Assembly (NCBI RefSeq): GCF_009498525.1
Contig: NZ_QSNT01000002.1
Span: 186,001 to 250,000 of the forward strand
Direction: 5' to 3'
Length of the DNA stretch: 64,000 nt
DNA from: Rhizobium sp. ICMP 5592
GTDB taxonomy: Bacteria; Pseudomonadota; Alphaproteobacteria; Rhizobiales; Rhizobiaceae
Shown: positions 34,543 to 43,967 of the stretch, one piece after another
How positions within the stretch are numbered: position 1 is the first letter of the stretch
Layout of the letters: each line of letters starts with the position of its first letter
Notes under the pieces: generated by a model
Databases searched by the model: none
Told to the model about the DNA's origin: nothing
What the model saw: only the letters and a program-made list of their open reading frames with translations
Translations under genes and position numbers: made by a program

Positions 34543-35553
34543 TCAGATCAGCTTGGCAAGCGCGACGGCGGTGTCGGACATGCGGCTGGAGAAGCCCCAC
34601 TCGTTGTCGTACCAAGACAACACGCGCACGAAATTGCCTTCCATGACCTTGGTCTGGTCGGTCGCGAAGATCGACGAGTGGCTGTCATGGTTGAAGTCGC
34701 GGGAAACCAGCGGCTCGTCGGTATAGCCGAGGATACCCTTCAGCTTGCCGTTTGATGCAGCCTTGATGGCTTCGTTGATTTCTCCGACCGTTGTTGCCTT
34801 CTTGGCCACGAACTTGAAGTCGACAACCGAGACGTTCGGGGTCGGAACGCGGATCGACGTGCCGTCGAGCTTGCCCTTCAGGTGCGGCAGAACGAGACCA
34901 ACGGCCTTTGCGGCGCCCGTCGAGGTCGGGATCATGGACAGGGCTGCGGCGCGGGCGCGATACAGGTCCTTATGCATGGTGTCGAGCGTCGGCTGGTCAC
35001 CGGTGTAGGAGTGGATGGTCGTCATGAAGCCATGATCGATACCGACGGCGTCGTCGAGAACCTTAACGACCGGCACCAGGCAGTTCGTGGTGCAGGACGC
35101 GTTGGAGATGACCAGGTGCTCCTTGGTGAGCTGGTCGTGGTTGACGCCGAAAACGACGGTCAGGTCGGCGCCGTCAGCAGGAGCCGAAACGATGACGCGC
35201 TTGGCGCCGGCCGTCAGGTGTGCGGCAGCCTTGTCGCGAGACGTGAAGATGCCGGTGCACTCCATCGCAATGTCAACGCCGAGATCGCGATGCGGCAGCG
35301 TTGCCGGATCCTTGATCGCCGTGACCTTGATCGGCTTGCCGCCGCCAACGATGATCGTGTCGCCTTCGACCTTCACTTCGGCCGGAAACTTGCCGTGGAT
35401 CGAGTCGTAGCGCAGAAGGTGGGCATTGGTCTCGACCGGGCCGAGGTCGTTGATGGCGACGACTTCGATGTCGGTACGGCCGGATTCGACGATGGCGCGC
35501 AGAACGTTACGGCCGATGCGGCCGAAGCCGTTGATGGCAACTTTTACAGTCAT
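34543..35553 (-). CDS. gap: Glyceraldehyde-3-phosphate dehydrogenase, type I
   Basis: 336 residues. NAD-binding [14 protein letters not shown], active-site [12 protein letters not shown] with catalytic cysteine, and the late [11 protein letters not shown]. Oxidative phosphorylation of glyceraldehyde-3-phosphate in glycolysis, reversible in gluconeogenesis. Follows tkt with a 63-bp gap that carries a promoter-like pair of hexamers. Confidence 0.97.
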   Translation of the reverse strand: MTVKVAINGFGRIGRNVLRAIVESGRTDIEVVAINDLGPVETNAHLLRYDSIHGKFPAEVKVEGDTIIVGGGKPIKVTAIKDPATLPHRDLGVDIAMECTGIFTSRDKAAAHLTAGAKRVIVSAPADGADLTVVFGVNHDQLTKEHLVISNASCTTNCLVPVVKVLDDAVGIDHGFMTTIHSYTGDQPTLDTMHKDLYRARAAALSMIPTSTGAAKAVGLVLPHLKGKLDGTSIRVPTPNVSVVDFKFVAKKATTVGEINEAIKAASNGKLKGILGYTDEPLVSRDFNHDSHSSIFATDQTKVMEGNFVRVLSWYDNEWGFSSRMSDTAVALAKLI

Positions 35554-35582
35554 TTAATTCACTCCCGTTTACTCAGGGCGGT

Positions 35583-35611
35583 TATCTAGTGGAAATGAGA
35601 GCGCTTGTCAG
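35583..35611 (-). promoter_or_regulatory. Candidate sigma-70 promoter of gap
   Basis: On the minus strand CTGACA (35606-35611), 17-base spacer, TAGATA (35583-35588), in the short gap between tkt and gap. Confidence 0.5.
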
Positions 35612-35616
35612 CGCCC

Positions 35617-37599
35617 TCAGGAAAGCTTTGCCTCGGCGGCGGCGACAACCGCTTCCTTGGTGATGCCAAAGTGGTTGTAGACGTCCTTGTACGGTGCGGA
35701 AGCGCCGAAGCTCTTCATGCCGATGAAGGAACCTTCCGGACCGATGAATGCGTCCCAGCCTTCGCGAACGCCGGCTTCGACGGCGATCTTGATCGGCGAG
35801 TTGCCGAGCACTTCCTTGCGGTAGGCATCCGGCTGCTCGAAGAACAGCTCGGTGCAGGGAACGGAAACGACGCGGGTGGAAACGCCCTTGCCTTCAAGTT
35901 CCGTGCGGGCGGCAACCGCGAGTTCGACTTCGGAGCCCGAAGCGAAGATCGTCACCTTGGCGTCGGCATTGCCGGCCAGCGTATAGGCGCCGAGTTCGCA
36001 GAGGTTCTTCTCGCTGTATTCGGTACGAGCGGCGAGCAGGTTCTGGCGGGTGAGCGCGAGGCCCGACGGACGATTGGCCGTCTTGACTGCGATCTGCCAG
36101 CATTCCGCCGTCTCCGTGGCGTCCGCCGGACGGAACAGCAGGAAATTCGGAATGGCGCGCAGGCTGGCGACCTGCTCGACGGGCTGGTGCGTCGGGCCGT
36201 CTTCGCCGACGCCGATCGAGTCATGCGTCAGAACGTGGATGGCGCGGATGCCCATCAGGGCAGCGAGACGCAGCGGCGGACGGCAATAGTCCGAAAAGAT
36301 CAGGAAGCCGCCGGAATAGGGGATCAGGCCGCCGTGCAGCGTGATGCCGTTCATGGCAGCTGCCATGCCGTGTTCGCGAATGCCCCAATGCATGTAGCGG
36401 CCGGAGAAGTCGGTCGGGGTGATCGACTTCATCTGGCTGGTCTTGGTGTTGTTCGACGGCGTCAGGTCGGCGGAGCCGCCGAGCGTTTCCGGCACGAAGC
36501 CGTTGATGATTTCGAGCGCGTCTTCCGATGCCTTGCGGGTGGCAAGCGTCGGCTTGGTTTCGGCGAGCTTCTTCTTGTAGTCGCTGATGGCGGCGTCGAA
36601 TCCGGCCGGCAGTTCGCCAGCGAAGCGGCGGGTGAACTCAGCCTTCTTACCGGCTTCCGCTGCGGCGAGACGGCCTTCCCAGGCCTCGCGCGTGCCGACC
36701 GAGCGTTCGCCAGCTGCGCGCCAATCGGCGAGAACGTCGTTCGGAATGACGAAGGGTTCGTAGGGCCAGTTCAGCGCAACGCGGGTTGCGGCGATTTCCT
36801 CGGCGCCGAGCGGCGAGCCGTGGACCTTGTGAGTGCCCTGCTTGTTCGGAGCGCCGAAGCCGATGATCGTCTTGCAGGCGATCATCGTCGGGCGGTCGGA
36901 CTTATGGGCAGCTTCGATGGCGGCGGCGATCGCGGCCTGGTCGTGACCGTCGACTTCGATCGTGTTCCAGTGAACAGCCTTAAAGCGGGCGACCTGGTCG
37001 GTCGAATCCGACAGCGAGACGGCACCGTCGATGGTGATCGAGTTGTTGTCCCAGAAGAGAATGAGCTTGTTGAGCTTCAGGTGGCCAGCCAGCGCGATGG
37101 CTTCGTGGCTGATGCCCTCCATCAGGCAACCGTCGCCGCACATGGCATAGGTGTAGTGATCCTGCAGGTCGGAGCCGAACTCCTCGCGCAGCTTGCGCTC
37201 GGCGATCGCCATGCCGACGGCATTGGCAATGCCCTGGCCGAGCGGGCCGGTGGTGGTTTCAATGCCGGTGGCGTGCCCATATTCCGGATGGCCGGCGGTC
37301 TTGGAGCCGAGCTGACGGAAGCGCGAGAGTTCCTCGACCGTCATGTCCGGGTAGCCGGTCAGATACAGGACCGAATAGAGCAGCATGGAGCCGTGGCCGG
37401 CCGACAGAACGAAGCGGTCGCGGTCCGGCCAACGCGGGTTCTTCGGATCGAAGCGCAGATATTTGCTAAAGAGAACCGTGGCGACATCAGCCATCCCCAT
37501 CGGCAGACCGGGATGACCGGAGTTGGCCTTCTCGACAGCATCCATGGCAAGGAAACGGATCGCATTCGCCATCCGGTCGTGTTGTTCGCGAGAGATCAT
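35617..37599 (-). CDS. tkt: Transketolase
   Basis: Transfers two-carbon units in the pentose-phosphate pathway with thiamine diphosphate. 660 residues; [10 protein letters not shown] near the N-terminus, the ThDP/Mg motif GDGCLMEG with downstream [23 protein letters not shown] and [15 protein letters not shown] in the pyrimidine-binding half. First gene of the minus-strand carbon block, with a promoter-like region at 37727-37754. Divergent from DUF4164-zapA. Confidence 0.97.
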   Translation of the reverse strand: MISREQHDRMANAIRFLAMDAVEKANSGHPGLPMGMADVATVLFSKYLRFDPKNPRWPDRDRFVLSAGHGSMLLYSVLYLTGYPDMTVEELSRFRQLGSKTAGHPEYGHATGIETTTGPLGQGIANAVGMAIAERKLREEFGSDLQDHYTYAMCGDGCLMEGISHEAIALAGHLKLNKLILFWDNNSITIDGAVSLSDSTDQVARFKAVHWNTIEVDGHDQAAIAAAIEAAHKSDRPTMIACKTIIGFGAPNKQGTHKVHGSPLGAEEIAATRVALNWPYEPFVIPNDVLADWRAAGERSVGTREAWEGRLAAAEAGKKAEFTRRFAGELPAGFDAAISDYKKKLAETKPTLATRKASEDALEIINGFVPETLGGSADLTPSNNTKTSQMKSITPTDFSGRYMHWGIREHGMAAAMNGITLHGGLIPYSGGFLIFSDYCRPPLRLAALMGIRAIHVLTHDSIGVGEDGPTHQPVEQVASLRAIPNFLLFRPADATETAECWQIAVKTANRPSGLALTRQNLLAARTEYSEKNLCELGAYTLAGNADAKVTIFASGSEVELAVAARTELEGKGVSTRVVSVPCTELFFEQPDAYRKEVLGNSPIKIAVEAGVREGWDAFIGPEGSFIGMKSFGASAPYKDVYNHFGITKEAVVAAAEAKLS

Positions 37600-37999
37600 G
37601 GTTTTTCCGCAGTGTTCCGGGTTCGGGGGATGGCCACACGCTTAAAAGCAGGGTCACCGGTTGAAAGGCGGCCGCAGCGGAGAAGCTTCTGCCAACTCCA
37701 CTTTCAGCACTGCCTCAGGCGGCTGAGACATAGCAGTTAGGGCGCGCAAGTCAATAAATCCACAGGCCGATCCGGGGGTGGTTTGGCATTTTTTTGACAT
37801 TTGCCTGTCGACTTTGACAAAAGACGACAATGGTAAGACAAAGCCTGTGTAAGGCGCAAAGGTGACCGTCATCCACAGATTAGGCCACCTGCCGCATGGC
37901 CGCCTTTATTGACGTTCAGTTGCTGAGTTGAATATTGTTGGGAAATCAGACAAGTGGCCGGATATTCTGATTCGGGCCTTGCGCGGAGACTCGAAAGGC
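37600..37999. other. 400-bp divergent promoter region
   Basis: Between tkt and the DUF4164 gene. Minus strand: a tkt promoter candidate at 37727-37754. Plus strand: TTGACG (37909-37914) with an A/T-rich -10 region near 37931-37937 could serve the DUF4164 gene. A direct repeat TTTGACA occurs at about 37794 and 37813. No gene is supported. Confidence 0.5.
37727..37754 (-). promoter_or_regulatory. Candidate sigma-70 promoter of tkt
   Basis: Minus strand TTGACT (37749-37754), 16-base spacer, TATGTC (37727-37732); this gives a leader of about 120 bases. Confidence 0.5.
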
Positions 38000-38275
38000 A
38001 TGGAGCCCTCAGGCAAAACGGTGGATGCGGCGCTCACTCAATTGCGCCAGGCGCTTTCGACTTTGGAGAGTGCCGTCGATGGACGGTTTGAACGCGAGCG
38101 TGCGCAAAGCGATGTCGAAGGCGAAGTTCGCCGGGTGCATGCCGATCGCTCGCGGCTTGCCCAGGAACTCGACCAGGCGGAGTTTCGAGCGAACCGGCTC
38201 GAAGAAGTCAATCGCGAAGTGTCGCGCCGGCTTGTGACGGCGATGGAAACCATAAGAGCCGTGCTCGACCGCTGA
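38000..38275 (+). CDS. DUF4164 coiled-coil protein
   Basis: 91 residues, MEPSGKTVDAALTQLRQALS, then heptads to LVTAMETIRAVLDR. Predicted coiled coil throughout. The DUF4164 family usually sits upstream of zapA in Rhizobiales, as here (51 bp). The ATG at 38000 is preferred to an in-frame start at 37928. May act with ZapA in division, by association only. Confidence 0.83.
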   Translation: MEPSGKTVDAALTQLRQALSTLESAVDGRFERERAQSDVEGEVRRVHADRSRLAQELDQAEFRANRLEEVNREVSRRLVTAMETIRAVLDR

Positions 38276-38326
38276 TCCTCTCGGGGACGCAGTCGTCGCG
38301 TTCAGCGGCAATGATCGGAAAGTCGA

Positions 38327-38704
38327 ATGGCGCAGGTAACGGTAACGATCGACGGCAAGGCCTACCGGATGGCCTGCGAAGAGGGTCAGGAAGCGCATCT
38401 GACGGATCTCGCCACGCGCTTCGACCGCTACGTCATGCATCTGAAGAGCCAGTTCGGCGAGATCGGCGATCTGCGCGTCACCGTGATGGCCGGCATCATG
38501 ATCATGGACGAAGTGTCGGAGCTGACCCGGCGCGTTGCGGCGCTCGAGGCCGAACTCGAAACCCTGCGCAGCAATCGTGACACCGTGCTTGCGGCTAACA
38601 CCCGCAACGAGGAAACGCTGGCGACCGTGATTGACGAAGTGGCGACCCGCATCCGCGGCATTACCGAAAAGCTCACTGCCCGTCCGGGCACTGAGCCGAT
38701 CTGA
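38327..38704 (+). CDS. zapA: Cell division protein ZapA
   Basis: 125 residues: N-terminal beta domain MAQVTVTIDGKAYRMACEEG, LTDLATRFDRYV, then a C-terminal coiled coil (EVSELTRRVAALEAELETLR). ZapA binds and cross-links FtsZ filaments at the septum. The 6S RNA gene follows 72 bp later, a common order in proteobacteria. Confidence 0.92.
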   Translation: MAQVTVTIDGKAYRMACEEGQEAHLTDLATRFDRYVMHLKSQFGEIGDLRVTVMAGIMIMDEVSELTRRVAALEAELETLRSNRDTVLAANTRNEETLATVIDEVATRIRGITEKLTARPGTEPI

Positions 38705-38775
38705 GACTATCGTTTATTTCTCGGACTAGGCACCGCACCCACTGGTACAAGGCAAGAATTCTCTTTATATAGAAC

Positions 38776-38936
38776 AAGCGGTCTGCGCTTCCCGACAGGA
38801 ACCACAATCCCTGGGGCCATACTCGATCCAAAGGGAGCTGTCCCTGGCCAGGCCCGTGGGCTTGGACATATGGCGCCCACCTACGTTTGTAGGCACCCAG
38901 GATCGTAAACATCCATCGGTCGTCGTGGATCGCTCT
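38776..38936 (+). ncRNA. ssrS: 6S RNA
   Basis: Located directly after zapA, the usual place. The ends form an 11-bp helix: AGCGGTCTGCG (38777-38787) with CGTGGATCGCT (38924-38934), including G-U pairs. Inside are a second closing region (AATCCCTGGGG with CACCCAGGAT), an apical hairpin GGGAGCTGTCCC and the small CCTAC/GTAGG hairpin in the 3' side of the bubble. TATATA at 38766-38771 is the -10, six bases before the inferred 5' end; the -35 is weak. About 160 nt, as expected for alphaproteobacteria. Binds RNA polymerase-sigma70 and mimics an open promoter. Confidence 0.85.
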
Positions 38937-39010
38937 TCTCTCTCACGGCTGAGTAAAGAAGACAGCGTCGCGGGATTCTTGTTGCCCCGCCGCCGCCGCT
39001 CCTCTTCCCC

Positions 39011-40810
39011 TTAACGTTTTGCCCCGAGATAGGCGCCGCGTTCGAATTCCGAGCGGTTGGCGGCGCTGCGCAGACGCAGCAGGTCCTTGCGGGCAATGAG
39101 CCCGATGAGAATGCCGGTCCGCTCGTCAACGACGGGAACGCGGCCAGTATCGGCCTGGATCATGATGTCGGCGACCCGGCCGACCGTATCTTCGGGATGG
39201 GCAACCGGAATGGACGTATCCGAGATCAGGTCGTAAAGCGTCTGGCCGGCGAGATCGGGTTCGTTCCGCCAGCGCAGCGCATCCGCCCGCGAGATCATGC
39301 CGACCAGACGGCCGTCGGTCTCGATAACCGGATAGAAACGATGGGCATCCGTCTTCGCGGTCAATTGCGCCAATGCCTCTGCGGCCGGCATCGTAGCGGG
39401 TAGCGTATCCACCTTGGCGATCATGATATCGGCAACACGGGTCAGTTCAAACGGGTCGATGCCGTATTCGCGGGTGATGTGCTGGCCGCGCCGGGCGATT
39501 TTTTCGGTGAGGATCGACCGCTTCAATAGTAGCACGGTGACGGCGTAGGCGGCGACGGTGGCGGCCAGCAGCGGCACCAGCGCCTGCATGTCGCCGGTGA
39601 GTTCAATGGCGAAGAAGGTGCCGGTCAACGGCGCGCGCATCGTGCCGCCCATCATCGCGGCCATGCCGAGCAGTGCCCAGAAGCCGGGATCGCCGGGCAG
39701 GACGAGGCCGACCAGCCAGCCGAGCGCGCCGCCGAGGATGAGCAGCGGCGCAAGCACGCCGCCCGATGTTCCCGACGACAGCGCCACCAGCCAGATGCCG
39801 GCCTTGACCAGAAGAATGGCGAGCACGGCACTGGCTACGATATGGTCGTTCAGCAGGTCGGAGATGATATCGTAGCCGACGCCGAGCGCGCGTGGCTCGA
39901 TCAGCCCGCCGAGACCGACGACGAGGCCGCCGAGCGCCGGCCACCACATCCAATGAATAGGCAATGTCTCGAAGGCGTCCTCGATGCGGTAGAGCAGTGT
40001 GGTCAGCAGGCCGGATTGCAGGCCGGAGACGATGCCGAGGCCGGCGGCAAGGGGGATGCCCCACCAGCCCATCTGCATGTCGAAATCGGCGGGGAAGAGA
40101 GGCCCGCTGCCGATCAGCAGGGGACGCCAGGCGATGGAGACGCAGGACGCGATCACCACCGGAATGAAGCTTCGTGGCTTCCATTCGAACAGCAACAGTT
40201 CGACCGCGAGCATGACGGCGGCGATGGGAGAGCCGAAGATCGCGGTCATACCGGCGGCGGCGCCCGCGACCAGCAGGGTTTTGCGCTCGGCGGCGCTCAG
40301 ATGGAAGAATTGCGCGAAGAGGGAGCCGATGGCGCCACCGGTCATGATGATCGGTCCTTCCGCGCCGAACGGGCCGCCGGTGCCGATCGAGATGGCGGAG
40401 GAGAGCGGTTTCAGGATCGCCACCTTTGGCGACATGCGGCTACCGCCGATCAGGATCGCCTCAATCGCTTCGGGAATGCCATGGCCGCGGATTTTCTCCG
40501 AGCCGAAGCGAGCCATCAAGCCGATGACGATGCCGCCGATGATGGGAGCGGCCACCATCCAGGGCGAGCGTGCAACGGTGCCTAATGACAGCGGCTCGAC
40601 GCTGATCTTGAACAGCCAGACGGCGTTAGTGACGAGGGCGATGAGGTTGATCAGCACCCAGGCGGACAAGGCGCCGCCGGTGCCGACGACCAGCGCCATG
40701 GCCGCGAGAACCAGAACGCGCTTGTCCGTTGTGAAGTCGCCATTGTCTTTGCGAGAGGCGCCGCCCGAAAAATCATGGGCGGGCCGATGATGTGCGTTGA
40801 TATTCTGCAT
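39011..40810 (-). CDS. ClC-family chloride channel/antiporter with CBS domains
   Basis: 599 residues: ClC membrane domain (about 30-455) with GHGIPEAI, GGPFGAEGPIIMTGG (gating glutamate) and SGTSGGVLAPLL, followed by two C-terminal CBS domains (about 470-585) that may bind adenine nucleotides. Cl-/H+ exchange or Cl- conductance at the inner membrane. Divergent from a MarR gene; a palindrome lies between them. Confidence 0.92.
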   Translation of the reverse strand: MQNINAHHRPAHDFSGGASRKDNGDFTTDKRVLVLAAMALVVGTGGALSAWVLINLIALVTNAVWLFKISVEPLSLGTVARSPWMVAAPIIGGIVIGLMARFGSEKIRGHGIPEAIEAILIGGSRMSPKVAILKPLSSAISIGTGGPFGAEGPIIMTGGAIGSLFAQFFHLSAAERKTLLVAGAAAGMTAIFGSPIAAVMLAVELLLFEWKPRSFIPVVIASCVSIAWRPLLIGSGPLFPADFDMQMGWWGIPLAAGLGIVSGLQSGLLTTLLYRIEDAFETLPIHWMWWPALGGLVVGLGGLIEPRALGVGYDIISDLLNDHIVASAVLAILLVKAGIWLVALSSGTSGGVLAPLLILGGALGWLVGLVLPGDPGFWALLGMAAMMGGTMRAPLTGTFFAIELTGDMQALVPLLAATVAAYAVTVLLLKRSILTEKIARRGQHITREYGIDPFELTRVADIMIAKVDTLPATMPAAEALAQLTAKTDAHRFYPVIETDGRLVGMISRADALRWRNEPDLAGQTLYDLISDTSIPVAHPEDTVGRVADIMIQADTGRVPVVDERTGILIGLIARKDLLRLRSAANRSEFERGAYLGAKR

Positions 40811-40870
40811 GGGATGCTTTCTGTGCTAAAGCGCGCGGGCAATGTGGTTGGAATTACGTTGCAATGGCAA

Positions 40871-40891
40871 TTATATCGTAATGCGATATAA
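40871..40891. promoter_or_regulatory. MarR-type operator palindrome
   Basis: TTATATCG-TAATG-CGATATAA, perfect 8-bp arms, centred in the 108-bp gap between the divergent clc and MarR genes. Confidence 0.6.
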
Positions 40892-40918
40892 ATCAACGGC
40901 AGAAAACAAACTGTGTTT

Positions 40919-41371
40919 ATGAGGACGATGAGCGTGACGGAGAGTTTTGGGGAAACGCTGTCGCAGGCGGACTACGAGGCTCTGGCGACGCTGCGCTTTA
41001 CCCTCCGGAAATTCATGGATTTCAGCACCTCCGCCGCTCATCAGGAGGGATTGCCGCCGCAACAGCATCAGGCGCTGCTGGCGATCAAGGGCAATCCGCG
41101 CGGCGAGGCAATGACCATCGGCATGCTGGCGGAGCGCCTGCTGGTCGCGCCGCATACGGCTACTGAATTGGTCGGCCGGCTGATCGACGCCGGGTACGTC
41201 ACCCGTCACCCAGATCCGACTGACAAACGCCGCCAGACTCTGCAATTGACGGAAAAATCCGAAGAGGTCTTGCGTCGGCTCAGCGCCATTCACCTTCAGG
41301 AAATCCGGGACATGGCGCCGGAGCTGATCGATATACTGACGCATTTGCAGGCAGGCGTTGGTGGCAAATGA
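40919..41371 (+). CDS. MarR-family transcriptional regulator
   Basis: 150 residues from ATG at 40919 (GTG at 40913 and ATG at 40928 are alternatives). Winged HTH: MTIGMLAERLLVAPHTATELVGRLIDAGYVTRHPDPTDKRRQTLQLT, with the D-x-R-R wing. Divergent from the ClC gene with a perfect palindrome between; likely represses itself and clc. Effector unknown. Confidence 0.9.
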   Translation: MRTMSVTESFGETLSQADYEALATLRFTLRKFMDFSTSAAHQEGLPPQQHQALLAIKGNPRGEAMTIGMLAERLLVAPHTATELVGRLIDAGYVTRHPDPTDKRRQTLQLTEKSEEVLRRLSAIHLQEIRDMAPELIDILTHLQAGVGGK

Positions 41372-41413
41372 AGAGGCCATTGCCGGCAATGACCGACAAT
41401 GGCGCGTTGCGGA

Positions 41414-42130
41414 TTATTGGCCGAGCCGGATGCCGCCGTCGCAGATCAGCGTGTGGCCGCTCATAAAGCCGTTGCCGATGAGGAAGTCGATGGCATCCGC
41501 GATGTCTTCCGGGCGGCCGACGCGCCCGACCGGAGTGCGCGTGGCAAAGCCCGCAAAGGCCGGCGCCTTCTGATCCTCGCCGAGGAAATCCCACCAGGGC
41601 GTGTCCACGACGCCGGGTGAAACGCAATTGACCCGTATCGGTTTGAGCTCGACCGCAAGGACCGGAGCGAGGGCGGCTATTGCCGCGTTGATGGCGGCAA
41701 GCCCCGCCGTTCCCGGCATGGCCGCCTGCGCCGAGACGGCGGAGACGAAGGTGATGCTGCCTTCCTTGGAGAGATGGGGGAGGCTAGCCTGGGCGCAGGC
41801 GAAATGCGCCACCGTCTTTTGCTCAAAGCCCTTTCTGAGATCGGCGAGATCGACGGTGGCGAAGGGGCCGCCGCCATTGCCACCGCCGAGCGCCAGAACC
41901 AGATGATCGAAGCGTCCGATCGTTTCGAAGCTTTCGGCAAGGCCAGTGAGATCGGCCGCATCCATGGCGATCATAGCGACCTCGCCGTTGAGGCTTTCTG
42001 CGGCAGCCTGCAGCTTCGCCGCGTCGCGGCCGGTAATGGTGACCCGATAGCCTTTTTCGAGAAGATGGGCGGCGGTCGCAAGGCCAATGCCTGAGGAGCC
42101 GCCGACAATGACGGCGTGTTGGGATGACAT
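41414..42130 (-). CDS. SDR-family protein with atypical active site
   Basis: 238 residues. The cofactor motif GGSSGIG (10-16) and Ser130 (ITFVSAVS) are present, but the YxxxK catalytic pair expected near 143-148 reads GLAAIN, so both Tyr and Lys are missing. The C-terminal DGGIRLG is normal. It may be a binding protein, a dehydrogenase with a different mechanism, or a family with this substitution as standard. Convergent with the MarR gene. Confidence 0.85.
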   Translation of the reverse strand: MSSQHAVIVGGSSGIGLATAAHLLEKGYRVTITGRDAAKLQAAAESLNGEVAMIAMDAADLTGLAESFETIGRFDHLVLALGGGNGGGPFATVDLADLRKGFEQKTVAHFACAQASLPHLSKEGSITFVSAVSAQAAMPGTAGLAAINAAIAALAPVLAVELKPIRVNCVSPGVVDTPWWDFLGEDQKAPAFAGFATRTPVGRVGRPEDIADAIDFLIGNGFMSGHTLICDGGIRLGQ

Positions 42131-42177
42131 GATATGTCTCCTTGTTGAGTTGATAATGATGGGGTTGTGGAAAGGGC

Positions 42178-42996
42178 TCAGCTCAGGCCGGTAAGGTCCT
42201 GGCTGAGGAGGCGCAGGCGTTGACGCACGGTTGCGTCATAGGCCTGCACATTGGCGCGGGAAGGGTGCTGCCCGTTATAGTAAAAGCCGGTATGTCCTTC
42301 GAGATCGGCGCCTACGGCCAGATTGAGGATGGCGTCGGCGCCCTGATCGACCGTGCTCATCGGCGCGACGCCAGCCTGGCGGACCATGGTGGTGTTCATG
42401 TAGGTCGCGGGATGCAGGCAGTTGGCGGTAACGCCGGAGCCAGCCAGTTCCTCGGCGAGGTCGAAGGTGAACATGATTTGCGCCAGCTTGCTCTGGCAAT
42501 AGGCGCGCACGCTGCTATAGCCGCGCGTCAGCATGACATCTAAGAAGTCGATGGGTTGCTGACCGGCGGAGGAAACATTGACGATGCGGGCGGGGCTGCT
42601 CGCCTTCAACAGCGGCAGCAGGCGGCGCGTCAGCATAAATCCGGCAAGATAGTTCACCGCGAAGCACAGTTCGTGCCCGTCGCGGCTTACCTGGCGCCCA
42701 GCGCCGCCACCGCCCGTGCCGACGCCGGCATTGTTGATCAGAATGTCGAGGCGACCGTGATCGCGCTCGATGGCGGCGGCGAGCGTGCGAACCTCGTCCA
42801 GTGAGGAAAAATCGGCGGGGTAGAAGGCGGCTTTCCCACCTGCCTCATGAATGCTGGCAAGCAGGCTTTCGGCGCGCGCCCGGTCGCGGCCATGCACCAG
42901 CACCTTGCCGCCCGCTGCCGCGAGCCTTTCGGCAACCCGGCGGCCGACGCCGTCGGTCGAGCCGGTGATCAGGATCGTCTTGTCGCTCATGTCCAT
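42178..42996 (-). CDS. SDR-family oxidoreductase
   Basis: 272 residues from MDMSDKTILITGSTDGVGRRVAE; ATG at 42990 is also possible. Rossmann TGSTDGVG, NNAGVGTGG, Ser in NVSSAG and YCQSK (catalytic Tyr and Lys). Retinol-dehydrogenase-like type. Divergent from an XRE/MmyB regulator, a pairing often seen; that regulator probably controls it. Confidence 0.9.
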   Translation of the reverse strand: MDMSDKTILITGSTDGVGRRVAERLAAAGGKVLVHGRDRARAESLLASIHEAGGKAAFYPADFSSLDEVRTLAAAIERDHGRLDILINNAGVGTGGGGAGRQVSRDGHELCFAVNYLAGFMLTRRLLPLLKASSPARIVNVSSAGQQPIDFLDVMLTRGYSSVRAYCQSKLAQIMFTFDLAEELAGSGVTANCLHPATYMNTTMVRQAGVAPMSTVDQGADAILNLAVGADLEGHTGFYYNGQHPSRANVQAYDATVRQRLRLLSQDLTGLS

Positions 42997-43064
42997 CGCA
43001 ATCGCCTCTATCTCGTCTCTGGAGTGATATTTGGCAGTTTGCGGAAGCGGCAAACAGTTCTGAC

Positions 43065-43084
43065 TTTATCCTAGTATTTATCCT
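43065..43084. promoter_or_regulatory. Direct repeats, candidate XRE operator
   Basis: TTTATCCT at 43065-43072 and again at 43077-43084, a 12-bp period, just before the XRE start codon and in the shared promoter of the divergent SDR. Confidence 0.45.
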
Positions 43085-43097
43085 GCTATGATGAGTC

Positions 43098-43958
43098 ATG
43101 ACTATCAGCCATAACCAAACCATTTTAGACGCCCGGCGCCGTGAATTCGGCGCTTTCCTGCGTTCGCGCCGGGAGAAGCTGACGCCAGCAAGCGTCGGGC
43201 TTCCGGACGGGTTTCGCCGGCGGACGCCGGGACTGCGGCGTGAGGAAGTGGCGCTTCTCGCCGGCGTCGGCACCACCTGGTACACATGGCTGGAGCAGGG
43301 GCGGGACGTGCGCGCCTCGGTGGAGGTGCTGTCGGCGCTGGCCGATGCCTTGCTGCTCGATCCGGCCGAACGACGGCACCTCTTTACCTTGAGCGATCGG
43401 CCGTCGACGGAACTTCCGATGCATGGGCCGGAGGATGTGCCGGACGCATTGTGGCGGATGCTGGCGAGCCTCACCGGCCAGCCGGCCTATGTCCTTGGTC
43501 GGCGCTGGGATGTGCTCGCCTGGAATGCGGCGTCCGTTGCGCTTTTCGGCGATTACGGCCTGCTTGAGGGCGATGCGCGCAACACCGTCCATCGCGTCTT
43601 CACCGATCCCGCGCACCGGCAGCTCCTGGTCGATTGGGAGATCGTCGCGGCGAATTCGCTCGCCATGTTCCGCGCCGATAGCGCGCGCTATGCCGGAGAT
43701 CCCGATTTCGAACGGCTGATCGCCACCTTGACGCAGGCAAGCCCGGAATTTCGCGCCTGGTGGCCGCGGCAGGACGTATTGCGGCCACTGGCGGGCCACA
43801 AACGCTTGCGCCATCCCTTGGGCGGGCTGATGAACTTCGAATATACCGCGCTCGCCGTCATCGACCGGCCCGACATGAAGCTGGTGGTTTACACACCGCT
43901 CGATGAGGATGGCACCGGCGAGAAGCTCAGAGCGTTGCTGGGGCGGAGCGGCGCGTGA
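43098..43958 (+). CDS. XRE-family regulator with MmyB-like ligand domain
   Basis: 286 residues: HTH about 14-75 (LGAFLRSRREKL-type start, then REEVALLAGVGTTWYTWLEQG) and a C-terminal MmyB-like PAS-type domain (WDVLAWNAASVALFGDY, HPLGGLMNFEYTAL) that binds a small hydrophobic ligand in relatives. Divergent from an SDR gene; direct repeats lie between. Probably a ligand-sensing regulator of that SDR. Confidence 0.92.
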   Translation: MTISHNQTILDARRREFGAFLRSRREKLTPASVGLPDGFRRRTPGLRREEVALLAGVGTTWYTWLEQGRDVRASVEVLSALADALLLDPAERRHLFTLSDRPSTELPMHGPEDVPDALWRMLASLTGQPAYVLGRRWDVLAWNAASVALFGDYGLLEGDARNTVHRVFTDPAHRQLLVDWEIVAANSLAMFRADSARYAGDPDFERLIATLTQASPEFRAWWPRQDVLRPLAGHKRLRHPLGGLMNFEYTALAVIDRPDMKLVVYTPLDEDGTGEKLRALLGRSGA

Positions 43959-43967
43959 TTTTGCCGT

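Noticed and set aside
35605..37740. 711-codon open frame on the plus strand opposite tkt
   Set aside because: Exact antisense of a certain transketolase gene; low-complexity GC-driven frame with no recognisable family.
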